Below are positions 16,342-25,125 of a DNA stretch of 64,000 nt, in pieces. Origin of the DNA: Bog-756 sp963777665 (lineage in GTDB: Bacteria; Actinomycetota; Acidimicrobiia; Acidimicrobiales; RAAP-2). Position 1 is the first letter of the stretch; every line of letters starts with the position of its first letter. A program made the translations under genes and the position numbers. Location of the stretch: assembly GCA_963777665.1 (NCBI GenBank), contig CAVZRJ010000005.1, positions 1-64,000 of the forward strand. The letters are read 5' to 3'. Below the pieces are notes generated by a model, which saw nothing but the letters and a program-made list of their open reading frames with translations, searched no databases and was not told the origin of the DNA.

Positions 16342-16797
16342 TCAGCCCGGCATCTCTCCCATCCTCCGCTGCATCTCCTCAGGGGAGACGTCTTCGATGT
16401 GGGTGGCGATGCTCCAGCGGTGACCGTAGGGATCCTCGAACTCTCCGCCCCGGTCTCCATAAAACTTGACCTCCACTGGGCGCGTCATGGTGGCACCGGC
16501 CGTGACAGCGAGTGCGACGGTGGCGTCCACGTCCTCAACGTAGACGTGAATCGTCACAGGCGAGCCGCCGACCGCCTTGGGACTGCGTGCACCCATATCG
16601 GGGAACTCGTCCGCCAGCATGATCAGCGATTCTCCGATAGCCAGTTCGGCATGGCCCACTTTGCCGTCTGGACCTGGCATTCTCATCCGCTCTTTCGCGC
16701 CGAGAACCGAGGTATAGAAGTCGATTGCGGCGTTGGCGCCGTCGACGATCAGATAGGGCGTGACTCGGGGGTACCCGTCCGGGATCGGCTTTGTCAT
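16342..16797 (-). CDS. VOC family protein, PhnB-like
   Basis: A 151-residue protein of the PhnB/YdcE type of VOC fold: TPYLIVDGANAAIDFYTSVLGAKE at 13-36, HAELAIGESLIMLADEFP in the middle, then a second module from VTIHVYVEDVDATVALAV to GDRGGEFEDPYGHRWSIATH. The C-terminal helix SPEEMQRRMGEM is also usual for the subfamily. These small cytoplasmic proteins often act on glycotoxins, antibiotics or unknown small molecules; nothing nearby identifies the ligand. Confidence 0.87.
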   Translation of the reverse strand: MTKPIPDGYPRVTPYLIVDGANAAIDFYTSVLGAKERMRMPGPDGKVGHAELAIGESLIMLADEFPDMGARSPKAVGGSPVTIHVYVEDVDATVALAVTAGATMTRPVEVKFYGDRGGEFEDPYGHRWSIATHIEDVSPEEMQRRMGEMPG

Positions 16798-16877
16798 TGG
16801 TCTCTCCTGTGAGGATCGAATATCGGGTCAGTACTCGGCATCACTCTTACATCCCCGGAGTTCTCTGAGCAGGTAGC

Positions 16878-16991
16878 TCACCTGGACCATCGTGAGTCGC
16901 TGTGCGTACTCGCTGCACTGAGCCCAGCCATGCCCACCCCTGCGAATCCGGTGAGCGCGAGCGCGCTCAGGGCAATCCGCGTCAGCTTCAT
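16878..16991 (-). CDS. short secreted peptide (37 residues)
   Basis: ATG 16991 is preceded by GAAGGAG with a 9-base gap, a near-ideal ribosome binding site. It encodes MKLTRIALSALALTGFAGVG, continuing to AGLSAASTHSDSRWSR. Residues 1-30 form a typical signal peptide with Ala-Ser at the cleavage region, leaving a mature part of only about 7-10 residues. It could be a secreted signal peptide-like product or a truncated gene that lost its body. The good start site argues that it is translated. Confidence 0.5.
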   Translation of the reverse strand: MKLTRIALSALALTGFAGVGMAGLSAASTHSDSRWSR

Positions 16992-17165
16992 AGGTGTCAC
17001 TCCTTCAGTAGTCGTTTCGGTTGGGAAGTGCTCCCTGCTCCCAACACAAGGCCCCATGGGGCTCATGGGACCTGAGTCCGACGGTAACGACCAGAGGTCG
17101 ACAATCAGTTACGCAATGCTGACGTGCGAATGAAACTCTGGCAATGATCACGTGGCAGTCCGGTG

Positions 17166-17219
17166 ACGTCGATGTGAACTCTCATCGAGGACCGTGGGAT
17201 CACCGGCGGACATCGACGT
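17166..17219. promoter_or_regulatory. 10-bp inverted repeat upstream of hydrolase gene
   Basis: ACGTCGATGT at 17166-17175 and its exact reverse complement ACATCGACGT at 17210-17219, 34 bp apart, lie 79 bp before the hydrolase start in the 306-bp gap between two divergent genes. It could be a regulator site or a weak hairpin. Confidence 0.3.
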
Positions 17220-17297
17220 AGGGTGTTTTCGAGGTGCGGCAAGGTCACGGGAACCGCGAAGTCCGCGGCGCCCGACAGGTTGGAGGAGAATGTCGCC

Positions 17298-18206
17298 ATG
17301 GAAAGCCAGCTCGACCACGTCTTGATCCATGGTCACGACACGGCGTACCGGATGGAGGGACACGGGCCAGCTCTCCTGCTCCTCCACGGCATCGCTGGCA
17401 GCTCGCGCACGTGGCGGGACGTGATCCCGCAATTGACAGATCGCTTCACGGTCATTGCGCCGGACCTCATGGGTCACGGTCAGTCCGACAAGCCCGTCGG
17501 GGACTACTCACTCGGTGCATTCGCCAGCGGGATCCGTGATCTGCTCGATGTGCTCGACATCGACCGGGCCACTGTCGTCGGCCAGTCCTTCGGTGGTGGG
17601 GTGGCCATGCAGTTCGCCTACCAGCACCCTGAGCAATGCGAACGTCTCGTCCTCATCGACAGTGGAGGTCTCGGGCGAGAGGTGAACTGGATGCTCCGGT
17701 TCATGACGTTGCCGGGAAGCGAGTACGTGATGCCGGTAATCTTCCCGGGGTTCGTCCGCGACTGGGGAGACAGCCTGTTCCGGATGATCAACGACCGTGG
17801 CATTCGCCCGGGGCGTCTCGCCGAGATGTGGAGCGCGTACGCGTCCCTGGCCGAGGCGGAGAACCGCCAGGCGTTCGCCCGCACCATCAAATCCGTCATC
17901 GACCCCGGCGGTCAGACGGTGAGCGCGATAGATCGGCTCTACCTGGCGTCCCCGATGCCGACCCTGATCGTCTGGGGGGACCGGGACGACATCATCCCGG
18001 TGAGCCACGCCTACGCAGCGCACGACGCCATGCCCGGGAGCCGGCTGGTGATCATTGAGGGCGTGGGCCACTTCCCCCAGATTGAAGCGCCGGAGCAGTT
18101 CGTCCGTGCACTCGTCGACTTCATCGACTCGACGGTGCCCGCCCGACTCGGCGCAGAGGACCGCCAGAGGATGCTCCGACAGCGATCCGAGCTACTCGAG
18201 CCGTAG
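17298..18206 (+). CDS. alpha/beta hydrolase
   Basis: ATG 17298 has GGAGGAG nine bases upstream and gives 302 residues. All catalytic elements are in place: HGIAG at 30-34, GQSFGG with Ser97, WGDRDD with Asp230, and GVGHFP with His258. The lid region (about 130-200) is rich in Trp, Phe and Met, suiting a hydrophobic substrate. It resembles lipase/esterase and C-C hydrolase (MhpC/BphD-like) members; the exact reaction cannot be called. An ISL3 transposase gene begins its 3' end only 38 bp downstream on the other strand. Confidence 0.9.
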   Translation: MESQLDHVLIHGHDTAYRMEGHGPALLLLHGIAGSSRTWRDVIPQLTDRFTVIAPDLMGHGQSDKPVGDYSLGAFASGIRDLLDVLDIDRATVVGQSFGGGVAMQFAYQHPEQCERLVLIDSGGLGREVNWMLRFMTLPGSEYVMPVIFPGFVRDWGDSLFRMINDRGIRPGRLAEMWSAYASLAEAENRQAFARTIKSVIDPGGQTVSAIDRLYLASPMPTLIVWGDRDDIIPVSHAYAAHDAMPGSRLVIIEGVGHFPQIEAPEQFVRALVDFIDSTVPARLGAEDRQRMLRQRSELLEP

Positions 18207-18244
18207 CGAATCGAGTTGAGTCGGAGCCTGTTCCTTTTACGGCC

Positions 18245-19552
18245 CTACGCGTTTGACTGGGGAGACCGGATTCGGATCCGTGGCGGACGAGGACGCTGAC
18301 GCCAGGTGACACCACCGGCGTGGAGCAGCACCCGCAGGCGGTAGTGCTCGAAGCAGGTGAAACCCCGTCCAGCCCGCTTGACCTGCTTCACACAGAAGTT
18401 GAGACCTTCTGTCGGACCGTTGGATGCTCCGGTCCGGTGATGGTTCAGGGTCTCCTTCCGCCAGCGCTTCAACGTGTCGCCGAGGGAGACGATCTCCTCG
18501 ACCTCGTCGGACCGGCAACCGACGATGGCTTTGTCGAGAAGGACGGCGGCCTCCTTCGGATCGTCGGTGAGATAGACGTCACGGACCGACTCCTTGGCCA
18601 ACCAGGCACCGAGCAGTTCGTCGTGCGGGTCGCCGAGGCGCAGGCCGAGCAGCAGGCGGTCGTGTCCTCGCTCGTCGAGCCGTTCGGTCCCTTTGAGGAG
18701 CAGCTTGCGGATCCGATAGAGCGGGTCGTGCTTCCGGCCGCGATGACCCAAGGTCTCGTTCTGGACCCGCCGGCGCACCTTGTCGACGCACCGGTTGGCC
18801 ACCCGCACCACAGGGAAGGGATCGGCCACCCGGCTGGCGTGCTCGAGGTGGGGAGAGAGCCCGGCCCGGTAGCTCTCAGCCAGGTCCGTCGCCACGACCC
18901 GGACGGCACCGAGCCAGGCCGGATCCCGGGCGGCACACCATCGACACAGGTCAGAGGCGGCATTCCCCTCCACCATGTCGACCATCTTCCTGCCCCGAAG
19001 ATCCACCATGCCCGTGACGTAGGCGGTCGAGCGTTCCCGGTTGGCCGTAAGGAACGAGGTCTCGTCGACCCCGAGGGCTCTCACTGTTCCGACTCGTTTG
19101 GGATCATCGACGAGCGGGGTGCCGTGGAGGACGACCGCATCCATCACCGTCCACCAGCACACCCCGAGCTCACGGGCGACGACGGCGACAGGCATGGCCA
19201 GCTCACCCACCTGGCGGGTGGCCTCGGCTCCTGCCCGCAGAGTCAGCACCGCCCGGGGTGCGACATGGTCGGATCCTTCAGTCCACGTCTTGGCTTCGCA
19301 GTCGGGATCGGCACAGCGCCACCGGCGCTTCATCCACACCAGCCGTGCCGGACGGCCGAAGCACGGCAGATCCCGGATGTTGACCCGCAGACGGTCCTGA
19401 GCCTCGGCACGCACACCACAGGTCGCACACCCGACCAGATCCACGGTCGTCTCCACCGTCACCACCACTTCCGCCGGCGTCTCCTCCACGTCCAGTACTC
19501 GAAAGCCGTCCAATCCCAGCAGTGCCTCGGCAAGGCCGGTAGCGTCGTCCAT
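18245..19552 (-). mobile_element. ISL3-family transposase, apparently intact
   Basis: A 435-residue, uninterrupted transposase. The N-terminus has the ISL3 zinc-finger pattern (VGCATCGVRAEAQDR, then WRCADPDCEAKTWTE). An HTH region follows (GVCWWTVMDAV), then the DDE domain beginning ALGVDETSFLTANR, with VVATDLAESYRAGL carrying the second Asp, and ending ASNGPTEGLNFCVKQVKRAGRGF, the ISL3 Glu motif. Length fits the family. I looked for terminal inverted repeats on both sides and found no convincing pair, so only the coding region is given. It sits between the hydrolase and a small hypothetical gene. Confidence 0.9.
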
Positions 19553-19595
19553 AGTCAGAGGTCCTCCTCGTTGAAGTCGTCGAAGAACTCCAACG

Positions 19596-19925
19596 ATGGC
19601 GGGACCTCTGGCCGCGTTCGCGGATGCCTCGGTACCTCACGTTCCCCAGTTCAACGCGGAGACCCAGTTTACCTTCGAGACCTTCGAGTTACGATCCTCC
19701 AATACGGGCGGTACATTGGGACATCTGGTCGTGGGCTATGACGACGATCAAGTGGCCGACGAGTGGGGCGATGAGCAAGAGGAAACCTTGTATCTGCCTC
19801 GACCCGAGAATGGCCGAATCTCAGCACGACAGGCGTTCCTATGGCACCTTGCCCACCAGATCCGGGGAATGGGCGAACAGTTCGATGTTGCACTCGAACG
19901 CAGCGGGTTGATCGTTACGGGGTGA
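19596..19925 (+). CDS. small hypothetical protein
   Basis: A 109-residue acidic product. After a short leader it has alternating polar strands (ETQFTFETFELRSSNTGG, GHLVVGYDDDQVADEWGDE) and a helical C-terminus (ARQAFLWHLAHQIRGMGEQF). The composition is that of a real soluble protein, but no family is recognised. It lies directly beyond the ISL3 transposase, so its original upstream region may have been replaced by the insertion. Confidence 0.5.
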   Translation: MAGPLAAFADASVPHVPQFNAETQFTFETFELRSSNTGGTLGHLVVGYDDDQVADEWGDEQEETLYLPRPENGRISARQAFLWHLAHQIRGMGEQFDVALERSGLIVTG

Positions 19926-20122
19926 ACGTACGAAGGAGGGGCTGCCTCGTTGGGGTCTGGTCTACCTTGCAACCGCCCGGCTCAAGGATTTAACCCCTCG
20001 CCCGTAACAACACGAGTGGGGCACCCAAACGCCAGCTGACGAGGTGGTCACCGGGCGCCCCTCAAGCTGGCTGCTCGCCGAGTCGATAGCATGGAGTCAC
20101 CACGGCGAGAAAGGACCAAGGC

Positions 20123-21430
20123 ATGGTCGAAACGATGACCAAAGCCAGTGAGGAGTCCCGTGCGCGACCCACGGGACGGTCCCTTGCGTTCCCTTCCATT
20201 ATGGCGCTCTCAACCTTAGCCGGCATCGCCTTCGTCGCTGTAGTGAAGCCCGGAATCCCCTATGACGAGCCGTCGCACTGGCTCAACGTTCTGTACTTTG
20301 CTGCCCATCACAGCATTCCCACGATCGGCGATCCATCGGTCTCGTACGAGGCCCAACAGCCTCCATTTGCCTATTGGCTTGCAGCCCTGGTGGAAGAGCC
20401 GGTGCGGATGATTACATCGCTCTCCGTAGCGCTCTACGCCACCAGGATCGTCGGAGGTGTCGAGTGGCTGATCGCATTGCTCTTCGCGTGGCGTATTCTC
20501 GGACGCCTCCTACCTGACAGCTCCGTCGGACGACTGGTCGCCTTCGCCTTCCTGGGCCTCAATCCGATGTTGCTGGCTATGGCTTGGAGCGTGCAGAACG
20601 ACTCGCTCGCGCTGCTGTTTGGATTCGCCGCCCTCGATTACGCCTCAATGGTGGGCCGAAGATCTTTCGATGGATTCCGTGGGGCTGTGCTCGGGGCCAT
20701 CGTGGCTGCTGGCGTTCTTACGAAGCTGACGGACTGGGCGCTCGTGGCCGCCATTCCGCTTTGGCTGCTGCTGGCGCCCCGTGCACGCCGACCGTGGAAA
20801 GCAGTCCTGACCTTTGGAGGTTCGGTCGCGGCGCTCTCAGGTTGGTGGTTTATCCGGAACATGGTCCTTTATGGCGATCCGGGAGGCCGGGGCACGGCGC
20901 CGCCCTATCGACTCACAGGTATCAATAGCCTGGTGCATGCGGCCGAGAATGTCATCACCTACTTGTGGCTACCCACGGAGTACTGGCGGGGCATCGTCCA
21001 CGCATCACTAGCCGTAAAGGGCCCGCTCGTGGCGATCACCTTGACCATCGTTGTCGTGGGTCTCATCGCCTATGTGCGTGCTTGGCATGGTCACGGCGAT
21101 GACCTCCTCCCCATTCACGGTATCGGACCGTGTTCGGACACTTGGTCGCTGGTGATCATCACCGGAGTTATCACATGTGTCGCCTGGCTCTCTCTGTATT
21201 TCTCCTGGGGTGCCCTTGCCCCACGGCTCGCCTACCTGGCCTTGCCGTTCTGGACAGGTCTCGTCGGTCTTGCTGTGCAAAAGGCTGTCACGCTTGTTCC
21301 CAGGATCCGCCAAGTCTTACCGGTGACCGCTGTCGTCCTCATGCTTGCCCTGTGTGTGTGGAGCCTCCACGCGCTTCGTGAAGCCGACACACCCTGGCAT
21401 TTCATCAACCTCCTGGGAGTCAGTGGGTGA
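20123..21430 (+). CDS. polytopic membrane protein, GT-C glycosyltransferase type (DUF2142-like)
   Basis: A 435-residue protein with about ten transmembrane helices. The first extracytoplasmic loop carries the GT-C signature: an acidic pair (PYDEPSHWLNVLYFAAH, about 48-64) and YEAQQPPFAYWLAALV further on, as in membrane glycosyltransferases that take sugar from a polyprenyl-phosphate donor. Later helices include the basic loop RARRPWKAVL. The start follows AAAGGACCAAGGC. The acceptor and sugar are unknown; no other glycan genes adjoin it except the SGNH hydrolase downstream, which could modify a surface polymer. Confidence 0.7.
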   Translation: MVETMTKASEESRARPTGRSLAFPSIMALSTLAGIAFVAVVKPGIPYDEPSHWLNVLYFAAHHSIPTIGDPSVSYEAQQPPFAYWLAALVEEPVRMITSLSVALYATRIVGGVEWLIALLFAWRILGRLLPDSSVGRLVAFAFLGLNPMLLAMAWSVQNDSLALLFGFAALDYASMVGRRSFDGFRGAVLGAIVAAGVLTKLTDWALVAAIPLWLLLAPRARRPWKAVLTFGGSVAALSGWWFIRNMVLYGDPGGRGTAPPYRLTGINSLVHAAENVITYLWLPTEYWRGIVHASLAVKGPLVAITLTIVVVGLIAYVRAWHGHGDDLLPIHGIGPCSDTWSLVIITGVITCVAWLSLYFSWGALAPRLAYLALPFWTGLVGLAVQKAVTLVPRIRQVLPVTAVVLMLALCVWSLHALREADTPWHFINLLGVSG

Positions 21431-21858
21431 CTATCTCTGATAGCCGGACCTGTCCTCCGACACATATGGGGCAGGAACCGGCGGAGAGATTAGAGCTGCC
21501 GACCCCACCTTGCGTCTTGTCCGGCGCCAGCCAACCACCTGATGGTTCGGACCTCCACTTGGCGATGACTTTTGCACCTGACTTGCAACCGAGTGGGCCT
21601 CATGTCCGGTCCACCCATCCGCCGACACGAATTGAACGGAGAAGGACTCCAACGGACTGTTCAACACCGGGCACGCGTCGTCCCCATGCCCAATCAGCAC
21701 GAAGTGGTGCATGCACTCGCATGTTCATCGACATCTCCCGTCCGCCGAGTTCGATCCCGTCGCTACCTGGTCGGGTTCCTGACAGTCAACGTTCGGGGCA
21801 TGAGGAGTGACGACGTTTCATGTCGGCGATCCATTTAGTCAACAGGAGGCAGCAGAGG
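21431..21858. other. gene-free stretch of ~430 bp
   Basis: No open frame here has a credible start, composition or motif. A small perfect hairpin CTATC-TCT-GATAG lies at 21431-21443, immediately after the membrane protein stop, without a T run. The downstream end holds the ribosome binding site of the SGNH gene. Confidence 0.4.
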
Positions 21859-22629
21859 ATGCGACCCAATGTCGGTCGGGAGACTTGCAGGCGGATTGCT
21901 CCGGCCGACCCGGACGGCGACGCGGGCTTCACCTTCATCAAGCCCGTAGTCGCACTCGTCGCCATCTCGATTGTCATCGTGACGATAGGAGTGGTGTCGG
22001 TCCTCCCAGGATCGATTCCGCGAAGGCTGTTTCACGATATCCGGAATGAGCAGTGCCGCAAGGGTCCAGAGAGCCACGCGACCGTCGCCCTTGGGGACTC
22101 GCTCACCAGAATGAACAGTGATCCCGGATGGAATTTCCTGGGGACAAACACCTGGTTTGCCATTGATGCGTGCGACGGCCGGATGGCCTATGGCTATGAC
22201 GCTGGAGCCTATGGGAATACCACCGCCCAGATGCTCGCTCGCTTTCACGCTGATGTCGCTGATCATCATCCGAAGCTCGTCATAATCCTCGGAGGAACCA
22301 ATGACATACTTCAGGACGTACCGGCTCCAGTGACAATCAATCATCTTCGGAGCTTGATCAATGACTCTCGTGCCCTCGGGGCAGCAGTAGCCATCGGCAC
22401 GATCCCGCCGATCAACGCCAAGCCGTTTTCGGATGCAGTGGCTCCTCTCAATGCGCGGATCGTGGCACTGGCCGCGGCAACTCGTAGCACTCTGATCGAT
22501 TTTCACGCGGCTGTCGCCAACGGTAATCAGTACCGGACAGGGTGGACAACTGATGGCATTCATCCGACCCATAGTGGAGCAGAAGCGATGGCATCGGCGG
22601 CTGCTGAGGCTGTTGCCTCTCGACATTGA
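21859..22629 (+). CDS. membrane-anchored SGNH/GDSL hydrolase
   Basis: ATG 21859 has CAGGAGG nine bases upstream; a longer frame starts at 21820 but lacks this site. The 256-residue product has one transmembrane helix (about 28-50) and an external SGNH domain. Block I is VALGDSLT with nucleophile Ser81, Asn120 in GAYGNTT is near the block II Gly, block III is GGTND with Asn148, and block V is TDGIHP with Asp232 and His235. SGNH enzymes at the surface deacetylate or de-esterify glycans and lipids. Following a GT-C protein, an action on a cell-surface glycan is plausible but unproven. Confidence 0.85.
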   Translation: MRPNVGRETCRRIAPADPDGDAGFTFIKPVVALVAISIVIVTIGVVSVLPGSIPRRLFHDIRNEQCRKGPESHATVALGDSLTRMNSDPGWNFLGTNTWFAIDACDGRMAYGYDAGAYGNTTAQMLARFHADVADHHPKLVIILGGTNDILQDVPAPVTINHLRSLINDSRALGAAVAIGTIPPINAKPFSDAVAPLNARIVALAAATRSTLIDFHAAVANGNQYRTGWTTDGIHPTHSGAEAMASAAAEAVASRH

Positions 22630-23246
22630 CGCCCGACATGGCTCCGCATCTCCTCGACGGCGACCGTGTCCCATGACGCGCCGAGGAGCCACATGGTCGG
22701 CGACGGGCATAGAGATTGCGAACCAGCCGTTCATCAGTGCTACGAGCATGATCCCGCGGCTACCACTGCCGCCTCATTCGAACGCTGCCCTGACTGCCCA
22801 GATCGGATAGGTGGGGCACCCCGCCGGCCCCGACTTCCACCGCGAATGGTTGCTGAGCACGGGGTCATTCCTGTGCTCAATGGCACTGGTTTGGCAGATT
22901 CCCGCTATCCGAAGTTTCAGACCCGGCCAACTCCGTCGGAACCACCCCACCGCATGCGCCCTGTAGATGTGGTCAACTCGTCCAAGTGGTCCAGTGGTCC
23001 TGGTCCAGTGGATCACCGGGGGAGCGGAGGCGGACAATGAAGCGGATGCGCGTTGCAGTGGGGACAGGAACCCTTTTACCCGGTCCTAGGCAGTTGGCGG
23101 TCAGGCAAGCGAACTTCGGCAGATAGCGCGCCCACAGCCGGCGCATTCGCTGACGCCGTCGCGTTGACCGGTTGAGGACACAGGCGATCGGGGGCAGTGT
23201 CGGGCGTCAGGCGATGTAGTGAGGCTTCGTTAGTTTCATCCTTGTC
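22630..23246. other. gene-free stretch of ~620 bp
   Basis: Several open frames of 85-125 codons cross this stretch, but none has a plausible start site, hydrophobic core or motif; they are Pro/Arg/Ser-rich. A minus-strand copy of GGGTGCCCCAC is at about 22810. I see no RNA gene. Confidence 0.4.
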
Positions 23247-23790
23247 CTACGTATTGGCCTGTACAAGTATCAAGTGGTTGGACGAACTGAAGAGCTGACT
23301 CGTCGAAGTCCACTCCAGTGCCCGATAGCCGTAAGTGCTACCGCACGAGCCAAGGTCGAATGCAGTCAGTGTCTCCTCGTTGCTCTCGCCAGGACCGGTG
23401 AAGTAGGCGGTGACGGAGGCGCTCGCCTTCTGCGAACCCCATGCCTGCCATTGGATCCCTCTGAAGTCCACTTCCGGGATGACGGCACCCGCTGAGCTGG
23501 CTGTGAGGATCTTGACCGGGAGAGGCTCCGACCTCTCCGCACCCGAGACAGGTCGAAGGGCTCGGGATGCCCAGGGTCGGGGTCGCCGTCGGAGTGGTCG
23601 TCGTCGCCGCCACCGTGCTGCTTGTGGTAACCGAGGACGAGGTTGGGTTGGACGAAATCGTGCTGGATGCCGACGAACTAGTCGTAGAGACTGACGTGCT
23701 CGCCGAGGTCGTAGAAGAGCTGCATGCAGGGAAGGGAACCCCAAGTGCCACCATCAGGACGAGGACATTCAGCGTGCGTCTGACCTTCAC
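23247..23790 (-). pseudogene. lipoprotein gene with a one-base frameshift
   Basis: ATG 23790 encodes a lipoprotein signal (MKVRRTLNVLVLMVALGVPF, then PACSSS as the lipobox region) and a long Ser/Thr/Ala linker to about residue 75. In the region 23510-23570 the sensible frame switches, and the other frame continues PVKILTASSAGAVIPEVDF, then SASVTAYFTGPGESNEETL and ends LILVQANT at 23247. Total length is one base more than a multiple of three, so a single deletion would restore about 180 residues. The globular domain is not recognised. It may be a real lesion or a sequence error. Confidence 0.6.
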
Positions 23791-24016
23791 GCCCCAGTTT
23801 CACGCGTTTCGTTTTCAATGAGTGCAGGTGAAGAGCGGCGCTCACCTAACCATGGCGCCCAAAGGGGGCACTGATCACCGCTCGTGCAGGGGGCCGCCCG
23901 TGAAGGACCGGGTGACGCTGCCTACGGCCCTTCCTTTTCGCTGAAACCAGCGGTCTGAACCAATCCGGCTATCCGCCGGTCGCAGGTCGTCGGAGCTTGT
24001 TACACGGGGTCTGGGG

Positions 24017-24379
24017 TCACCGCTTGGCGTAGTCGGCGTATCCCTGCCAATCGATCACCACACATGTCTCATCCCCAATGATCCACGCGTCGTGGCCAGG
24101 TGCCATGACGGCAAAGTCTCCAGGGCCGTACTCCATTTGTTCACCATCGTCCGTGACGACCTTCATCCGGCCCGATACGAAGTAGCCCGTATGGGCAGCC
24201 TGACAGCTGTCTGTCTTGGCAATCGGCTTCACATGCTGTGACCACTTCCATCCGGGATACAAGGTGGCCCGACCGACAGCACCTCCGTCAGCATTCACTA
24301 CTTCGAGCTGGCCCGTCCCCCCCTCGAAGGGCCGGGTCTCGTCGGGTGAATCGAGGCTCTTGCGAATCAGACCGGACAT
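24017..24379 (-). CDS. cupin domain protein
   Basis: From ATG 24379, with GAGGAG upstream, this is 120 residues. It has a single cupin barrel: LYPGWKWSQHVKPIAKTDSCQ then HTGYFVSGRMKVVTDDGEQ in place of motif 1, and YGPGDFAVMAPGHDAWIIGD as motif 2 with its His. The longer open frame from 24454 adds 25 residues without a ribosome binding site. Such small cupins often bind a metal and either store or isomerise small acids; no substrate can be named. The DUF1059 gene lies just upstream on the same strand. Confidence 0.85.
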   Translation of the reverse strand: MSGLIRKSLDSPDETRPFEGGTGQLEVVNADGGAVGRATLYPGWKWSQHVKPIAKTDSCQAAHTGYFVSGRMKVVTDDGEQMEYGPGDFAVMAPGHDAWIIGDETCVVIDWQGYADYAKR

Positions 24380-24450
24380 CCTGATCTCCTCTCTGACAGT
24401 CGCCCCCGGTTGGGACGACGAAGCCTTGATCCATCGTGTTCTCTCGGCCA

Positions 24451-24645
24451 TCACATGGAGATGGAAGCCTCGTCCTTCAGATGTTGTCGCAACCAGGTGC
24501 GGACCTCTTCGGTGTCCTCGTGTCCGTGAGCTGTGACCGCATGCTGGGTGGCAGCAGTCACCACTTCGTCCTCTTCACCAGCGATCGTGAGGGTGCAGCC
24601 ATTCTCACTGGGGAAGTCTCGACAATCCGCAACTTTCCGGCTCAT
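24451..24645 (-). CDS. DUF1059 domain protein
   Basis: A 64-residue protein: MSRKVADCRDFPSENGCTLT followed by IAGEEDEVVTAATQHAVTAHGHEDTEE and a short C-terminal helix. The Cys-x-x-x-Pro...Cys start and HAxxxHGxxD centre are the DUF1059 pattern; the family is small, soluble and of unknown function. The ATG at 24645 follows GAAGGAG at good spacing. It lies 71 bp upstream of the cupin gene on the same strand, and the pair may be one transcript. Confidence 0.85.
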   Translation of the reverse strand: MSRKVADCRDFPSENGCTLTIAGEEDEVVTAATQHAVTAHGHEDTEEVRTWLRQHLKDEASISM

Positions 24646-24676
24646 GTGCGTGCTCCTTCGCTTGGTTGCCTGGTCG

Positions 24677-24969
24677 TCACAGCTCTTCGATGCTTCGCAC
24701 GTCAAGATTGCGGAACAACATCGGTCCATCGCACAACCCTCAGGCCTTCGGCGAAAGCCGCCGTCTCGGGGAGGCCGAGTTCGCCATCGCATCCTCGTAG
24801 GAGGGGAATTCCACGATCTGGAGGCAGGTATTCGGCCGCTCTCGGTCCCGGGTGAAGGTGCCCCGCTGGACGGTCCGCCGCCCTTCGGTCTTCGTTCGCC
24901 ACTCACGGACCAACGCTTCGACCTCGTCAGGTCGGGTGGTGTGATCTCGATCACCTGGATGAACGCAAT
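24677..24969 (-). pseudogene. small ABM-like gene with several frameshifts
   Basis: Pieces of one protein lie in successive frames. AFIQVIEIT starts after an ATT at 24967-24969 that may be a lost ATG. Next come RPDEVEALVREWRTKTEGRR, GTFTRDRERPNTCLQIVEFP and SYEDAMANS. After another shift LPETAAFAEGL follows, and after a third LCDGPMLFRNLDVRSIEEL ends at 24677. I recall an intact actinobacterial protein of about 95 residues with this order, built like a ferredoxin-fold antibiotic biosynthesis monooxygenase. At least three indels in 290 bp make a genuine pseudogene more likely than error. Confidence 0.6.
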
Positions 24970-25125
24970 TGAAGGCCTCGCAGAGGTTGGGCCCCAACCT
25001 GAAGATCGTTCCGCGAAATGGAAGTTCAATCGGCTTTCGTCTCATCGCACAGTACGCAAACGTGCCATGAATCGCCTGCGACGGTGGGTCACCGAGCGGG
25101 GCTCGTGAAGCGTCAATGGGACTGG

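Noticed and set aside
15708..16460. 250-codon minus-strand frame across the tRNA fragment
   Set aside because: Its most protein-like section, ALPDSNRRPAGCKA, is the well-known antisense translation of a tRNA 3' half.
18207..19640. Terminal inverted repeats of the ISL3 element
   Set aside because: I compared the sequence on both sides of the transposase gene and found no matching pair longer than a few bases, so no ends are annotated.
21427..21810. 127-codon frame upstream of the SGNH hydrolase
   Set aside because: It is Pro/Ser/Arg-rich with no ribosome binding site, hydrophobic core or family pattern.
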